Positions 1 to 7,899 of a stretch of 64,000 nt of DNA are shown here, piece by piece. Source of the DNA: Mesobacillus campisalis (GTDB lineage: Bacteria > Bacillota > Bacilli > Bacillales > Cytobacillaceae); contig NZ_LAYY01000007.1 of the NCBI RefSeq assembly GCF_000986785.1, positions 158,049 through 222,048 on the forward strand, read 5' to 3'. The position numbers and the translations under genes were made by a program. Each line of letters begins with the position of its first letter. The first letter of the stretch is position 1. The notes below the pieces were generated by a model that did no database searches, was not told the origin of the DNA, and saw only the letters and a program-made list of their open reading frames with translations.

Positions 1-1
1 T

Positions 2-154
2 GAAAACATTGGCGAAGATGAGATTCTAAAGGAGCTGCGCTCTATTTTGCCGCGCTATGCGAAAGAAAGACAGCCAGGAGAGTATTTTGGCGATTTCGTC
101 ATTCGCGTTGGCATCATTAAAGCCACCACTGATGGTACCAATTTTCATGATTGA
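2..154 (+). CDS. cysI: Sulfite reductase hemoprotein (CysI-type), C-terminal end only
   Basis: Only the last 50 codons are in the window; the gene begins upstream. The tail reads like the end of assimilatory sulfite/nitrite reductase hemoproteins, with the order [17 protein letters not shown] and a final DGTNFHD just before TGA. This enzyme reduces sulfite to sulfide with siroheme and a 4Fe-4S cluster in the cytoplasm, but the cluster cysteines are outside the window. It is followed at once by a strong terminator, so it is the last gene of its unit. The assignment rests on a short C-terminal match and on the sulfur genes elsewhere in the window. Confidence 0.75.
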   Translation, partial: ENIGEDEILKELRSILPRYAKERQPGEYFGDFVIRVGIIKATTDGTNFHD

Positions 155-185
155 TAAGAATTAAACAGGAAGAAAAACCTGGATA

Positions 186-216
186 AGGCTGCCGAGAAAC
201 TTGGCAGCCTTTTTTT
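186..216 (+). terminator. Rho-independent terminator of cysI
   Basis: Stem AGGCTGCC (186-193) pairs with GGCAGCCT (203-210) around a 9-base loop and runs into a T tract. Confidence 0.9.
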
Positions 217-267
217 ATTCTGATTTTTTTAGTGGGGCTGGGAAGTGGTCTGGTTTGAGCAAGGTGG

Positions 268-416
268 TATTCGGACAGGACCCGAGGAAAAGGGAGGCTT
301 CAAGTCCGAAAGAGCCTCGTATTCGGAAAGGCCTCGAGGAAAAACTAGGCTCCAAGTCCGAAAGAGCCCCGCATTCGGACATCACCCGAGGAAGAGGGAG
401 GCTCCCAGGCCGAATG
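268..416. repeat. Three tandem copies of a 52-bp intergenic repeat
   Basis: Copies lie at 268-319, 320-371 and 372-416 (the last is partial). Each begins (T/C)ATTCGGA, has a purine-rich middle (CGAGGAA, GGAGGCT or TAGGCT) and ends with TCCGAA or GCCGAA. The first copy has perfect arms TTCGGAC (270-276) and GTCCGAA (304-310), so each unit could fold as a hairpin. Open frames through it are repeat artefacts without ribosome sites. The role is unknown. Confidence 0.85.
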
Positions 417-459
417 ATCTACAATACCACTTTCATTTTTGAAAATAGAATCTTACAAG

Positions 460-702
460 CTATTTCACTGGCCTCTCAAGGGTAAGGATTTCATCCTCCA
501 TTGATGCATATTGCTGTTCCAATACCTTCCTGGCATCCTGGACGGCCGCATTATAGAAATGGGGAGCAAGTGATTCCTTAATGAAATCCAGAACTCTTTC
601 CGCGGCAAACTCGGTAATTTCCTCGTCTCTTTCTTGCGAAAAGAAGGTTTGAATATCGGAAATCATGGTCTGCTGCTGCTCTTTTGTCAATTTATAAAAC
701 AA
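460..702 (-). CDS. DUF2164 family small protein
   Basis: Acidic, helical protein of about 80 residues matching the DUF2164 pattern in order: LTKEQQ near the start, a FF..ERDEEI stretch, AAE..LDFI, the hallmark HFYN...QDA, and a final LE. The function is unknown in this family and no catalytic motif is visible. The TTG at 702 is preferred because GAGAGG lies 10 bases upstream; the GTG at 711 is only one base from that site. It is monocistronic and faces away from the TetR gene that follows. Confidence 0.8.
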   Translation of the reverse strand: MFYKLTKEQQQTMISDIQTFFSQERDEEITEFAAERVLDFIKESLAPHFYNAAVQDARKVLEQQYASMEDEILTLERPVK

Positions 703-893
703 GTTAAACACACCTCTCTTTAGCTAATCTACAATTACTATAGTATGAATACTTGGCAAAATACAGGCTGGTATTTTTTCTGCTTCTATGGCAGACCACT
801 TCTAGTTTAAATATCTGGCCAGCGTATTTAATTAAAATCGATTCAAACGTAGATTTCAGCCATATGTGTCGAAATTTGGCTAAAGAATATGTA

Positions 894-922
894 TTGTGTT
901 AATTTTTGTAATAGTTTAAATT
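894..922 (+). promoter_or_regulatory. Candidate promoter for the TetR/P450 unit
   Basis: TTGTGT (894-899) and TAAATT (917-922) are separated by 17 bases, and the repressor-like palindrome begins two bases after the -10. Both hexamers are imperfect, so this is a plausible rather than a certain SigA promoter. Confidence 0.45.
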
Positions 923-923
923 T

Positions 924-943
924 GTTAGTAAGTAATCACTAAC
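924..943. promoter_or_regulatory. TetR-type operator before the P450 regulator
   Basis: Perfect six-base arms GTTAGT (924-929) and ACTAAC (938-943) around an 8-base spacer, placed between the candidate -10 and the start codon. This is the usual autoregulatory layout of a TetR repressor; binding by the downstream protein is inferred. Confidence 0.6.
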
Positions 944-953
944 TGGAAAGAAT

Positions 954-1538
954 GTGGAACTAATGTCTACTAAGGTAAAAATGGATACAAAGGAAAGAAT
1001 CATCCACGAGGCGAGGAGCCTTTTTGCACAGCGTGGGTACAATGGTGCAACCACATCAGAAATTGCCAGGCGCGTAGGCGTTTCCGAAGCCGCTCTTTAC
1101 AAGCATTTTAAAAGCAAAAAAGAAATTTTGCTTGCCTGTATTACCCCCTCGTTGCCGGCTAAGCCGGAAAGCAGCATCGAGCCTTCCGCCAGGGATGTAG
1201 TGGAAGCGAGAGTCGAATTGGTTCGTAACAACCTCGACAGCTTTAATATTCTTTTCAAGGAATCGCTCCATCATCCTGAAATTGCTCAAATGTTTGTAGA
1301 ACAGATTTACACAAAGGACCTAAGAATGGAGCAGCTGATAAAAAAATTTCGCAAGGGAGACTTACTGCCGCAGCAAACACTTATTTACGAACTCGGGATC
1401 ACCAGTGCGATCTGGTCGATCCTCAATTACCAAAAAATCCAGGGTCAGCTTCAGGCTGGCAATCCGGGAGAGAACATGGCCGAGGAAATGGCTCATTTTC
1501 TTTTGTACGGGATTGCTGGCAATCAGGAAGAACAGTAG
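954..1538 (+). CDS. TetR/AcrR family repressor next to a CYP102-type gene (FatR-like role)
   Basis: The N-terminal helix-turn-helix is clear: RIIHEARSLFAQRGYNGATT, then SEIARRVGVSEAALYKHF in residues about 14-50. The C-terminal ligand domain is poorly conserved, as is usual. In B. subtilis a TetR protein (YrhI/FatR) sits upstream of a CYP102 gene and responds to fatty acids; the same arrangement here suggests the same job, by inference. The start is GTG at 954 with GGAAAG close upstream; an in-frame ATG at 963 is an alternative. A palindrome at 924-943 is the likely autoregulatory operator. The stop is 65 bases before the P450 gene, so the two are probably cotranscribed. Confidence 0.85.
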   Translation: MELMSTKVKMDTKERIIHEARSLFAQRGYNGATTSEIARRVGVSEAALYKHFKSKKEILLACITPSLPAKPESSIEPSARDVVEARVELVRNNLDSFNILFKESLHHPEIAQMFVEQIYTKDLRMEQLIKKFRKGDLLPQQTLIYELGITSAIWSILNYQKIQGQLQAGNPGENMAEEMAHFLLYGIAGNQEEQ

Positions 1539-1603
1539 GGATATCAGCACTAATTATGCTGTGAACAGCTAGCAGAAATAGAAATTTTGGGGGAGATTTT
1601 AGT

Positions 1604-4096
1604 ATGGAAAAGCTGAAGGTAATACCGCAGCCGAAAAAGTATGGGCCGCTTGGGAATGTGCCCTTGCTTGATAAGGAGGCGCCCACGCTGTCGTTTTGCC
1701 AGATTGCAAAGGATTTGGGACCTATTTACCGGTTTGAGTTTTTTGGAGGATTTTCGACCATATTCGTTAGCGGCCATAAATGGGCTGCGGAGGTTTGTGA
1801 TGACAGCAAATTTGATAAAAGCCTTGCCGGGGGACTAAGTTTTGTCCGCGCTTTTGCGGGAGATGGCTTGTTCACCGGCAAAACACAGGAGCCCAATTGG
1901 CAAAAGGCGCATAACATATTGGTTCCTTCCTTCAGCCAGCAGGCCATGAAAGGCTACCATTCCATGATGGTGGACATCGCCCTCCAGCTTGTGCAGAAAT
2001 GGGCGCGGCTAAATCCTGGAGAGAGCATTGATGTGGCAGATGATATGACCAAACTTACTCTTGATACAATTGGCTTATGCGGATTTAACTACCGGTTCAA
2101 CAGTTTCTACCGCGAGGGCCATCATCCGTTCATCCTGAACATGGTTCGCTCCCTGGATGAGGCGATGCACCAAAGCACGCGCATGCCAATTCAAAACCAG
2201 CTAATGTTCTCGAAAAAGAAACAGTTCGATCGGGATGTAAAGGAAATGTTTGCACTTGTGGACAAATTGATCGCCGATCGAAGGGCAAAAGGCGATCAGG
2301 GGGAAACAGACCTGCTGGCCAGAATGCTGAGTGCAAAAGACCCACAGACAGGCGAGCAGCTGGATGACCAAAACATACGCTACCAGATCATCACTTTCCT
2401 CATTGCCGGCCATGAAACGACAAGCGGGTTATTGTCTTTTGCTCTATACTTTATGCTGAAACATCCGGAAGTGCTTAAGAAGGCCTACGAAGAAGTGGAT
2501 GCTGTCGTTAGCGGGCCTGTCCCTACCTTTAAGCAGGTGCTGGAACTTAAATATATCAAAATGATTTTAAATGAGTCCCTGCGGCTGTATCCTACAGCCC
2601 CGCAATTCACCCTTTATGCTAAGGAGGATATGGTTCTGGGAAACCAGTATCCTATTAAAAAGCGTCAAAACGTGGTTGTGCTCCTTCCAGAACTACACAG
2701 GGACAAGGAAGCATGGGGAGAGGATGCCGAAGATTTCCGGCCGGAGCGTTTTGCCGATCCAGGCAAAGTGCCTCATGATGCTTTCAAGCCTTTTGGCAAT
2801 GGCCAGCGGGCCTGCATAGGGATGCAATTTGCCATGCATGAAGCAACTCTGCTGATTGGCATGATTTTAAAACATTTTCAATTGGTCGATCAATCGAGTT
2901 ATGTGCTGAAAATAAAACAAACGATGACCTTAAAACCTGATAATTTTACAATGAGTGTCAATTTGCGGAACCAAAACAGCCTTGAGATGGTTCCCGTTTC
3001 AGCTGATAGGGAAGCAGGGAAAAAAACGGCCAGACAAGAAATCAAAATCAAGGGGGCAGATCAAACTTCCCTTTTGGTCCTTTATGGCAGCAACATGGGA
3101 ACGGCTGAGGAAATTGCCAAAAATCTGGCTAACAGGGCAAGTGAGATGGGAATCCCAAGCGAAGCAGCTCCGCTTGATAGCAAAGTGGGCCAAATTCCCA
3201 AGAATGGAGCCGTATTGATTGTCACTTCTTCCTATAATGGAAAGCCTCCTAAAAATGCCCGCAAGTTTGTGAAGTGGCTTGATGACCTGGAACCGGGAAC
3301 GCTAAATGGTGTTAAGTATGCTGTGTTTGGGTGCGGCGATAGAAACTGGGCCAGCACGTACCAGAATGTGCCGTCCCATATTGACCAGCAGCTGGCCAAG
3401 CTTGGCGCAGAACGCTTTAGCGTCCGGGGTGAAGGGGATGCCAGCGGCGATTTTGAAAGGCAGCTTGATAGGTGGAAAAAGCAGATTATCAAGGATGCGT
3501 TGGGTACGTTCGGCCTCGAGTTTCAGGGCGGGGAGCCCGCAGCCCCTCAAGGGTTGAGCATTAAGGTTTTGGGGGACAGTCCTGCCCGTCATGAGGCAGT
3601 GGGATATGTTCAACAGCTGGATGGAAGGGATTTAGAAGAGATTCTTTCACAGCGCGCTGTGCACCAGGTGGCTATTCTTTCTGGAAACACACCAGAAGAT
3701 GTCATACGTGTACTTAAGCGTTTTAGGCTAAATGGAAATGCACCAGCCATTTTGAAAGCAAACGGAGCCAGCCTGAAGCATTTGCCACTGGAAACCCCAA
3801 TGAATCTTTACGATCTCATCACCCAGTGCCTCGACCTTCAGCGGCCTGCCACAAAGCAGCAAATAGCCCGGCTCGCAAGCCTTACAGTCTGTCCGCCGCA
3901 TAAGAGGGAGCTGGAGGAAATGATCCAGGATGATGCCTATGAAGTACGCATTATTGCCAGTAATGTTACAATGCTGGACCTAGTGGAAAAGTACGAAGCC
4001 TGTGAGGTGTCGTTTGAAGAGTTTGTTGCCCTGTCGGCTCCATTTGAGGCGAAGTTATATAGTGAAACAAACAAGGAGAGTTTATGTACGGTGTAA
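1604..4096 (+). CDS. CYP102-like P450-flavodoxin fusion lacking the NADPH/FAD reductase half
   Basis: 830 residues against about 1050 for normal CYP102 (P450 BM3 type) fatty-acid hydroxylases. The heme domain (about 1-460) looks intact: F90 in GDGLFT, the I-helix AGHETT with T272, ExxR at 324-327, and [11 protein letters not shown] with heme ligand C404. A linker leads to an FMN domain (about 490-635) with [17 protein letters not shown] and [13 protein letters not shown]. After 650 only a worn remnant of the connecting/FAD domain remains ([28 protein letters not shown]). The RxYS flavin motif has become KLYS, and the protein stops 12 residues later. The whole NADPH domain (GTGVAPFRGF, CGDG) is absent. 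A terminator begins four bases after the stop, so the end looks settled rather than a simple frameshift. GGGGGAGA gives a good ribosome site. If active it needs an outside reductase. Confidence 0.9.
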   Translation: MEKLKVIPQPKKYGPLGNVPLLDKEAPTLSFCQIAKDLGPIYRFEFFGGFSTIFVSGHKWAAEVCDDSKFDKSLAGGLSFVRAFAGDGLFTGKTQEPNWQKAHNILVPSFSQQAMKGYHSMMVDIALQLVQKWARLNPGESIDVADDMTKLTLDTIGLCGFNYRFNSFYREGHHPFILNMVRSLDEAMHQSTRMPIQNQLMFSKKKQFDRDVKEMFALVDKLIADRRAKGDQGETDLLARMLSAKDPQTGEQLDDQNIRYQIITFLIAGHETTSGLLSFALYFMLKHPEVLKKAYEEVDAVVSGPVPTFKQVLELKYIKMILNESLRLYPTAPQFTLYAKEDMVLGNQYPIKKRQNVVVLLPELHRDKEAWGEDAEDFRPERFADPGKVPHDAFKPFGNGQRACIGMQFAMHEATLLIGMILKHFQLVDQSSYVLKIKQTMTLKPDNFTMSVNLRNQNSLEMVPVSADREAGKKTARQEIKIKGADQTSLLVLYGSNMGTAEEIAKNLANRASEMGIPSEAAPLDSKVGQIPKNGAVLIVTSSYNGKPPKNARKFVKWLDDLEPGTLNGVKYAVFGCGDRNWASTYQNVPSHIDQQLAKLGAERFSVRGEGDASGDFERQLDRWKKQIIKDALGTFGLEFQGGEPAAPQGLSIKVLGDSPARHEAVGYVQQLDGRDLEEILSQRAVHQVAILSGNTPEDVIRVLKRFRLNGNAPAILKANGASLKHLPLETPMNLYDLITQCLDLQRPATKQQIARLASLTVCPPHKRELEEMIQDDAYEVRIIASNVTMLDLVEKYEACEVSFEEFVALSAPFEAKLYSETNKESLCTV

Positions 4097-4100
4097 AATA

Positions 4101-4134
4101 AAATCCAGCCGGCGGTCAGCCGGCTGGATTTTTT
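4101..4134 (+). terminator. Terminator of the P450 unit
   Basis: A 13-base arm (4101-4113) pairs with 4119-4131 around loop GGTCA, followed by T residues. It is very stable and sits directly after the shortened reading frame. Confidence 0.9.
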
Positions 4135-4200
4135 GCGAATTGCTTGAGCAGGATAATAAGGGTTTCTGCCCATGAATTATATCTAAAGGTGAAAAACAAT

Positions 4201-4222
4201 GGAAAGGCGCCTGAGCCTTTCC
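4201..4222 (-). terminator. Terminator of the small minus-strand gene at 4239
   Basis: GGAAAGGC/GCCTTTCC with a 6-base loop; on the minus strand it is followed by ATTGTTTTT. Confidence 0.75.
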
Positions 4223-4238
4223 GTAGGTGATGTTCTTA

Positions 4239-4427
4239 TTAAGTGCGCTGAATGGTCGAGGTGGAAAAGCTTTTAATCATCCGCTGCAGATTTCGGTGCC
4301 CTTCTCTTAGTTTTACGGTTTCTTCAATGATTTTCTGGAAGCCTTCCAAATCTCGATCAGATGCATTCAATAAGGACTTCGGCAGTATTTCCACCAGCTG
4401 CTGGAGATTCAATTCCGTGGCCATCAT
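4239..4427 (-). CDS. Small hypothetical protein, about 62 residues
   Basis: Not recognised. A mostly helical, charged protein containing LNLQQLVEILPKSLL and a basic C-terminus, with no cysteines or membrane segment. The ATG at 4427 (or the adjacent one at 4424) is chosen because AAAGGTGG lies 5-8 bases upstream; a longer frame from 4451 has no ribosome site. It ends in its own terminator and is divergent from the glycosylase-like gene. The clean start and stop signals support it as real. Confidence 0.65.
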   Translation of the reverse strand: MMATELNLQQLVEILPKSLLNASDRDLEGFQKIIEETVKLREGHRNLQRMIKSFSTSTIQRT

Positions 4428-4605
4428 TTTTACCACCTTTCGCTTATTCATTACCTGTAAGTCTACTTACTTATTATTAAAAGGTGGAGGTTTTTCCTGC
4501 ATTGAAAGTGAAAAACTTCTCTACATTTCTCACCAAATTATTAAGGCAATCAAAAATTTTCATCGGCATTTTGCAAATAACGACGGGAACTGCTGGGAGG
4601 ATATT

Positions 4606-5364
4606 ATGGCCATCGTCACCAATGCACTATTTTACAAGTACAAAGAAAAAATTTTATCCCTTTCTTTGCCTGTGGCAGAGGAAGACCTTTTAGATGATCG
4701 GTTTCTTCTCGAACGCGATTTGGAGAAACAACTGGAAATCTACTACACGCCTTTTGATTATTTGAATGAAAACGCCAAGGTAGTGATTGTAGGGATTACT
4801 CCAGGACTTCATCAAATGAAAAAAGCCTATTCTGCTGTGTTGGAGTGCCGGAATAGCGGGCTTAATAATGAGGAGCTCCTTCATGAGGTGAAAAGAAAGG
4901 CGAGTTTTGAAGGGAGCATGCGCAAGAATCTGGTGAAGATGCTGGATGAGCTTGGGCTCCATGCCCCTTTGGGAATTTATTCAACAAGTGAATTATTTGG
5001 CACCGCAAGTCATTTGGTTTATAATACTTCACTGCTTCCGCATGCGGTATTTTTCCGTGGCCGGAATTTTAATGGCTCAAGACCGGACATCTTGAAGACC
5101 GATTTTTTAAGGAAATATGCTTTAGATAATTTCGCCAGGGATATCGCCCGACTGGATTCCCCGCTGATTATCCCTCTTGGTGGGAATGTTAGCAGGGTCA
5201 TGCAATATTTGGTTGACCATCATTCCCTGGACGGGAGTCGGATTATACGCGGATTTCAGCACCCTTCAGGCGGAAACGGCCACCGTCACCGCCGATTCAG
5301 GGAGAATAAAGAACCGATGGCCAATCAAATAGATAAATACTTTATAACAGTAGCTCTTTCATAG
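4606..5364 (+). CDS. Uracil-DNA-glycosylase superfamily-like protein
   Basis: 252 residues. Two hallmarks of the UDG fold are in the right places: a glycine/proline loop VVIVGITPG (about 59-67) corresponding to motif A, and HPSGGNGHR (about 219-227) corresponding to motif B. The acidic or asparagine residue used for water activation in the classical families is not obvious in motif A, so base-excision activity is uncertain. A cytoplasmic role in DNA repair is inferred from the fold. The start at ATG 4606 has GGGAGG five bases upstream; the open frame continues upstream to 4252 but there runs antisense to another gene. It converges on the symporter gene and shares its terminator. Confidence 0.7.
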   Translation: MAIVTNALFYKYKEKILSLSLPVAEEDLLDDRFLLERDLEKQLEIYYTPFDYLNENAKVVIVGITPGLHQMKKAYSAVLECRNSGLNNEELLHEVKRKASFEGSMRKNLVKMLDELGLHAPLGIYSTSELFGTASHLVYNTSLLPHAVFFRGRNFNGSRPDILKTDFLRKYALDNFARDIARLDSPLIIPLGGNVSRVMQYLVDHHSLDGSRIIRGFQHPSGGNGHRHRRFRENKEPMANQIDKYFITVALS

Positions 5365-5375
5365 AGAGGAAAGAG

Positions 5376-5405
5376 AAAGCAGAGACGATAAGGCCCCTGC
5401 TTTTT
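5376..5405. terminator. Shared two-way terminator
   Basis: AAAGCAG (5376-5382) pairs with CTGCTTT (5397-5403) with a 14-base loop, between convergent genes. Confidence 0.6.
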
Positions 5406-5408
5406 GAT

Positions 5409-6797
5409 TTACTTTTTATCTGCTTTTAGTCTTCTTAGCTGCAAATCTGCGAGTATCTGTGGATAATGCTTGTCCAGCTTGTACATCCACATCAGCACGG
5501 TCTGTAAAATGGAGAGTAATAGAGGCAAATAAATGCCAAGTGCCAAAATCATGGTGGTTGCTAATTCGGTTTGCTGTTCCGCGCCGCCGACATACCCGCC
5601 AAACATTAGCAGCCACCCAATCAAGGCTCCGCCGAGCCCAGCTCCAACCTTCATACCGAAGCTTGCGGCACTGTTCACCAATCCTTCTGTCCTTACTCCA
5701 AATTTCCACTCTCCGTATTCCGCGGTATCATTTATCATGGCATATAAAAACATGATAATGGGAATCAACCCAAATCCCTGTACAATTGTACCGGTTAGAA
5801 ATAGAGGAAGGCTTGCCGGGTCAATCAGTTTAACGAGAGAACCAAAAATACCGATAATCGAAACGGCTAAAGCCAGATTACGTTTTCCGAATTTGCCCAA
5901 AAGCTTTGGCATGATGAAGAAACCGACCATGGTTGGAAAAAACAGCACCAGGCCAATCAATGAGAAGTACCCTGTGTTGCCGAGGATATATGTAGCATAG
6001 TAGAGTCCTGCTCCCGATAAAAGCGCGTTCAGCGTATAGGCAATGACGCAATAAAGAGTGATAATCAACCAATATTTATTACTTATTAAACTTGTCAGTC
6101 CGGTTTTTAGCGGAACATAGTTGTTAACTCTAACCGCCGAAGTGACTCTTTCCTTAGTTGATGCGAATGCAATAAAGCTTGCGATGATGATAGCAAGGGC
6201 ACTGATTCCGGCAACAACGGACCACCCCATTTTACCGCCGATGGCACTTGCCACCGGCTGGGCAAGTGTGGTGATGATTAAGGTACTAAGCATTGTGAAA
6301 ATGCCGGTGTAGATATTCAGCATCGATCGCCCATTTGGGTCCTGGGTCATCAGACCAAGCAGGGTTTTGTAAGGAATTGATATCATGGTATACACAAGAA
6401 TTAGCAAGATATAAGTGGTATAGGCGTATACGATTTTACCACTGGAACTGAGGTCAGGAACGGAAAAAAGCAGAATAGTTGAAACACCTAGCGGGATACC
6501 CATCCACATTACCCACGGGCGCGCCTTGCCGTGTCTTGTTTTTGTTCGGTCCACTAATGCTCCCATCCCGATGTCGGTCACGCCATCAAACAGACGGGCA
6601 ACAAGCATAAGTGTACCTACTACCCCCGCAGAAATTCCGGCTACATCAGTATAATAAAACGTCAAAAAAGTTCCAACCAAGGTCCAGACCAGGATAACGC
6701 CAAAAAATCCAAATCCATAGCTTAACATTTCTTTATGACCCGGTTTTTCTACCTCCAAAGCTTTGGCAGGTATTTGCAATTGTTTCTCCGGTAACAT
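5409..6797 (-). CDS. GPH-family glycoside/pentoside/hexuronide:cation symporter
   Basis: About 462 residues with 12 predicted membrane helices. The GPH/MelB-type signature is visible after helices 2-3: LVARLFDGVTDIGMGALVDR, then TKTRHGKARPWV. A mid-protein loop contains SIPYKTLLGLMTQDPNGRS, also typical. It would import a sugar or glycoside with Na+ or H+; the substrate cannot be read from sequence and no glycosidase gene is adjacent. The start is ATG 6797, six bases after a GGGGGGAG ribosome site; a TTG at 6812 lies inside that site and is rejected. It is monocistronic, with a shared terminator downstream. Confidence 0.85.
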   Translation of the reverse strand: MLPEKQLQIPAKALEVEKPGHKEMLSYGFGFFGVILVWTLVGTFLTFYYTDVAGISAGVVGTLMLVARLFDGVTDIGMGALVDRTKTRHGKARPWVMWMGIPLGVSTILLFSVPDLSSSGKIVYAYTTYILLILVYTMISIPYKTLLGLMTQDPNGRSMLNIYTGIFTMLSTLIITTLAQPVASAIGGKMGWSVVAGISALAIIIASFIAFASTKERVTSAVRVNNYVPLKTGLTSLISNKYWLIITLYCVIAYTLNALLSGAGLYYATYILGNTGYFSLIGLVLFFPTMVGFFIMPKLLGKFGKRNLALAVSIIGIFGSLVKLIDPASLPLFLTGTIVQGFGLIPIIMFLYAMINDTAEYGEWKFGVRTEGLVNSAASFGMKVGAGLGGALIGWLLMFGGYVGGAEQQTELATTMILALGIYLPLLLSILQTVLMWMYKLDKHYPQILADLQLRRLKADKK

Positions 6798-7006
6798 TTT
6801 TTCTCCCCCCAATCAGAATTGTGCCTTCTCTCAGAAAATACTAACCGTTTGGTATGTTACTAGTGTACACCATTAATTCTGATAATTCTATATTTTCTGT
6901 TGTCTTTAGGTGTCTCGCTCTGCTTCCGAATAAGCCTGCACTGCGGGATTATGGTAAAATAAATCGTGTTCAGTTTAATTTATTTGATCATGAAAGGACA
7001 AACGGA

Positions 7007-7684
7007 ATGAAAGGCAAGACGAAGCAGATTCAAAGGAATTTTAGAGTAGCAATGCTGGCGTTCGGTGCTTTTTTCTTGATTGTTTTATTTAATAATTTCG
7101 TAGATTTATATGATCGCCGTCAATTGGATTCAGGACCGACTCAAAGCGGTGAGTTTGGCGAGGTGGCAAAATATACGCCTCTTTTGGAAAGGGAACTGCG
7201 CAGTGTTGGATTGGAAGAGCATACTGTCTTGCTGGCTGCTGTCATGCATCAGGAAAGCAAGGGAAAGGGCGGTGACCCGATGCAATCATCGGAATCGGCC
7301 GGTATGGCTCCAAATTCGATTCAGGACCCACAGCTTAGCATCAAATATGGTGTGAAACATTTCCAGCGTGCTGTAGCACGAGGCAATGAAAAGAACGTTG
7401 ATTTTCCAACTATTGTCCAGGCTTACAATATGGGACTGGGATATATTGACTTTATTGCGGAAAGAGGCGGCAGGCACAGCGAGGAACTGGCCAAGCAGTT
7501 TTCGATGATCCAGGTAAATAAAAACCCGGAAACCTATAATTGTGGCGGCGATAAAAGCAATTTTCGGTATCCATATTGTTATGGTGACTTTAGTTACAGC
7601 ACAAAGGTGGCAGACCATATGGAAAGAATCGGGTTCACCCAGGCTGTTAATGCAGGGGTAGAGACCCAGGAAAGTTCATTCTAG
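7007..7684 (+). CDS. Membrane-anchored lysozyme-like muramidase (CwlT N-domain type)
   Basis: 225 residues. A hydrophobic segment (about 16-35) anchors the protein, with the bulk outside. The catalytic domain follows the lysozyme-like family found in the N-half of CwlT: AAVMHQESKGKGGDPMQSSE with the catalytic Glu in HQES, AGMAPNSI, SIKYGVKHF, VQAYNMGLGYIDF, and a final YSTKVADHM. It would cut peptidoglycan glycan strands at the cell surface. The start is ATG 7007 with AAAGGA eight bases upstream; the frame extends to 6854 without a ribosome site. A strong terminator follows, so it is a single-gene unit. Confidence 0.8.
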   Translation: MKGKTKQIQRNFRVAMLAFGAFFLIVLFNNFVDLYDRRQLDSGPTQSGEFGEVAKYTPLLERELRSVGLEEHTVLLAAVMHQESKGKGGDPMQSSESAGMAPNSIQDPQLSIKYGVKHFQRAVARGNEKNVDFPTIVQAYNMGLGYIDFIAERGGRHSEELAKQFSMIQVNKNPETYNCGGDKSNFRYPYCYGDFSYSTKVADHMERIGFTQAVNAGVETQESSF

Positions 7685-7710
7685 GATAATTATTTAAAAT
7701 GTTTTAGGTA

Positions 7711-7746
7711 AAAAACAGTGCCGTTTCCATTACGGGCACTGTTTTT
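7711..7746 (+). terminator. Terminator of the lysozyme-like gene
   Basis: Twelve-base arms AAAAACAGTGCC and GGCACTGTTTTT around a 12-base loop. Confidence 0.9.
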
Positions 7747-7899
7747 CTGTTGAAAAGGAAAAATATGCATACGGATTACCTACGCAGTGAAAAGGATAGG
7801 ATAAGGGGTTGCAGGAAAAAAATGAAAGAATTAAAGGGATTTGCTATTTTCAATGAGAATAGTTTACATGTAGTATTTTTCTGAAAAGGGGGCAACGAT

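Noticed and set aside
201..485. Open frames over the 52-bp repeats, 94 and 65 residues
   Set aside because: They follow the repeat period, lack ribosome sites and overlap the terminator of cysI.
3232..3613. Minus-strand frames inside the P450 gene
   Set aside because: Shadows of the strongly coding plus-strand frame.
4252..4605. Upstream extension of the glycosylase-like gene
   Set aside because: It runs antisense to the small gene at 4239-4427; GGGAGG before ATG 4606 gives a clear start.
6854..7006. Upstream extension of the lysozyme-like gene
   Set aside because: No ribosome site, and the membrane anchor is best placed with the start at 7007.
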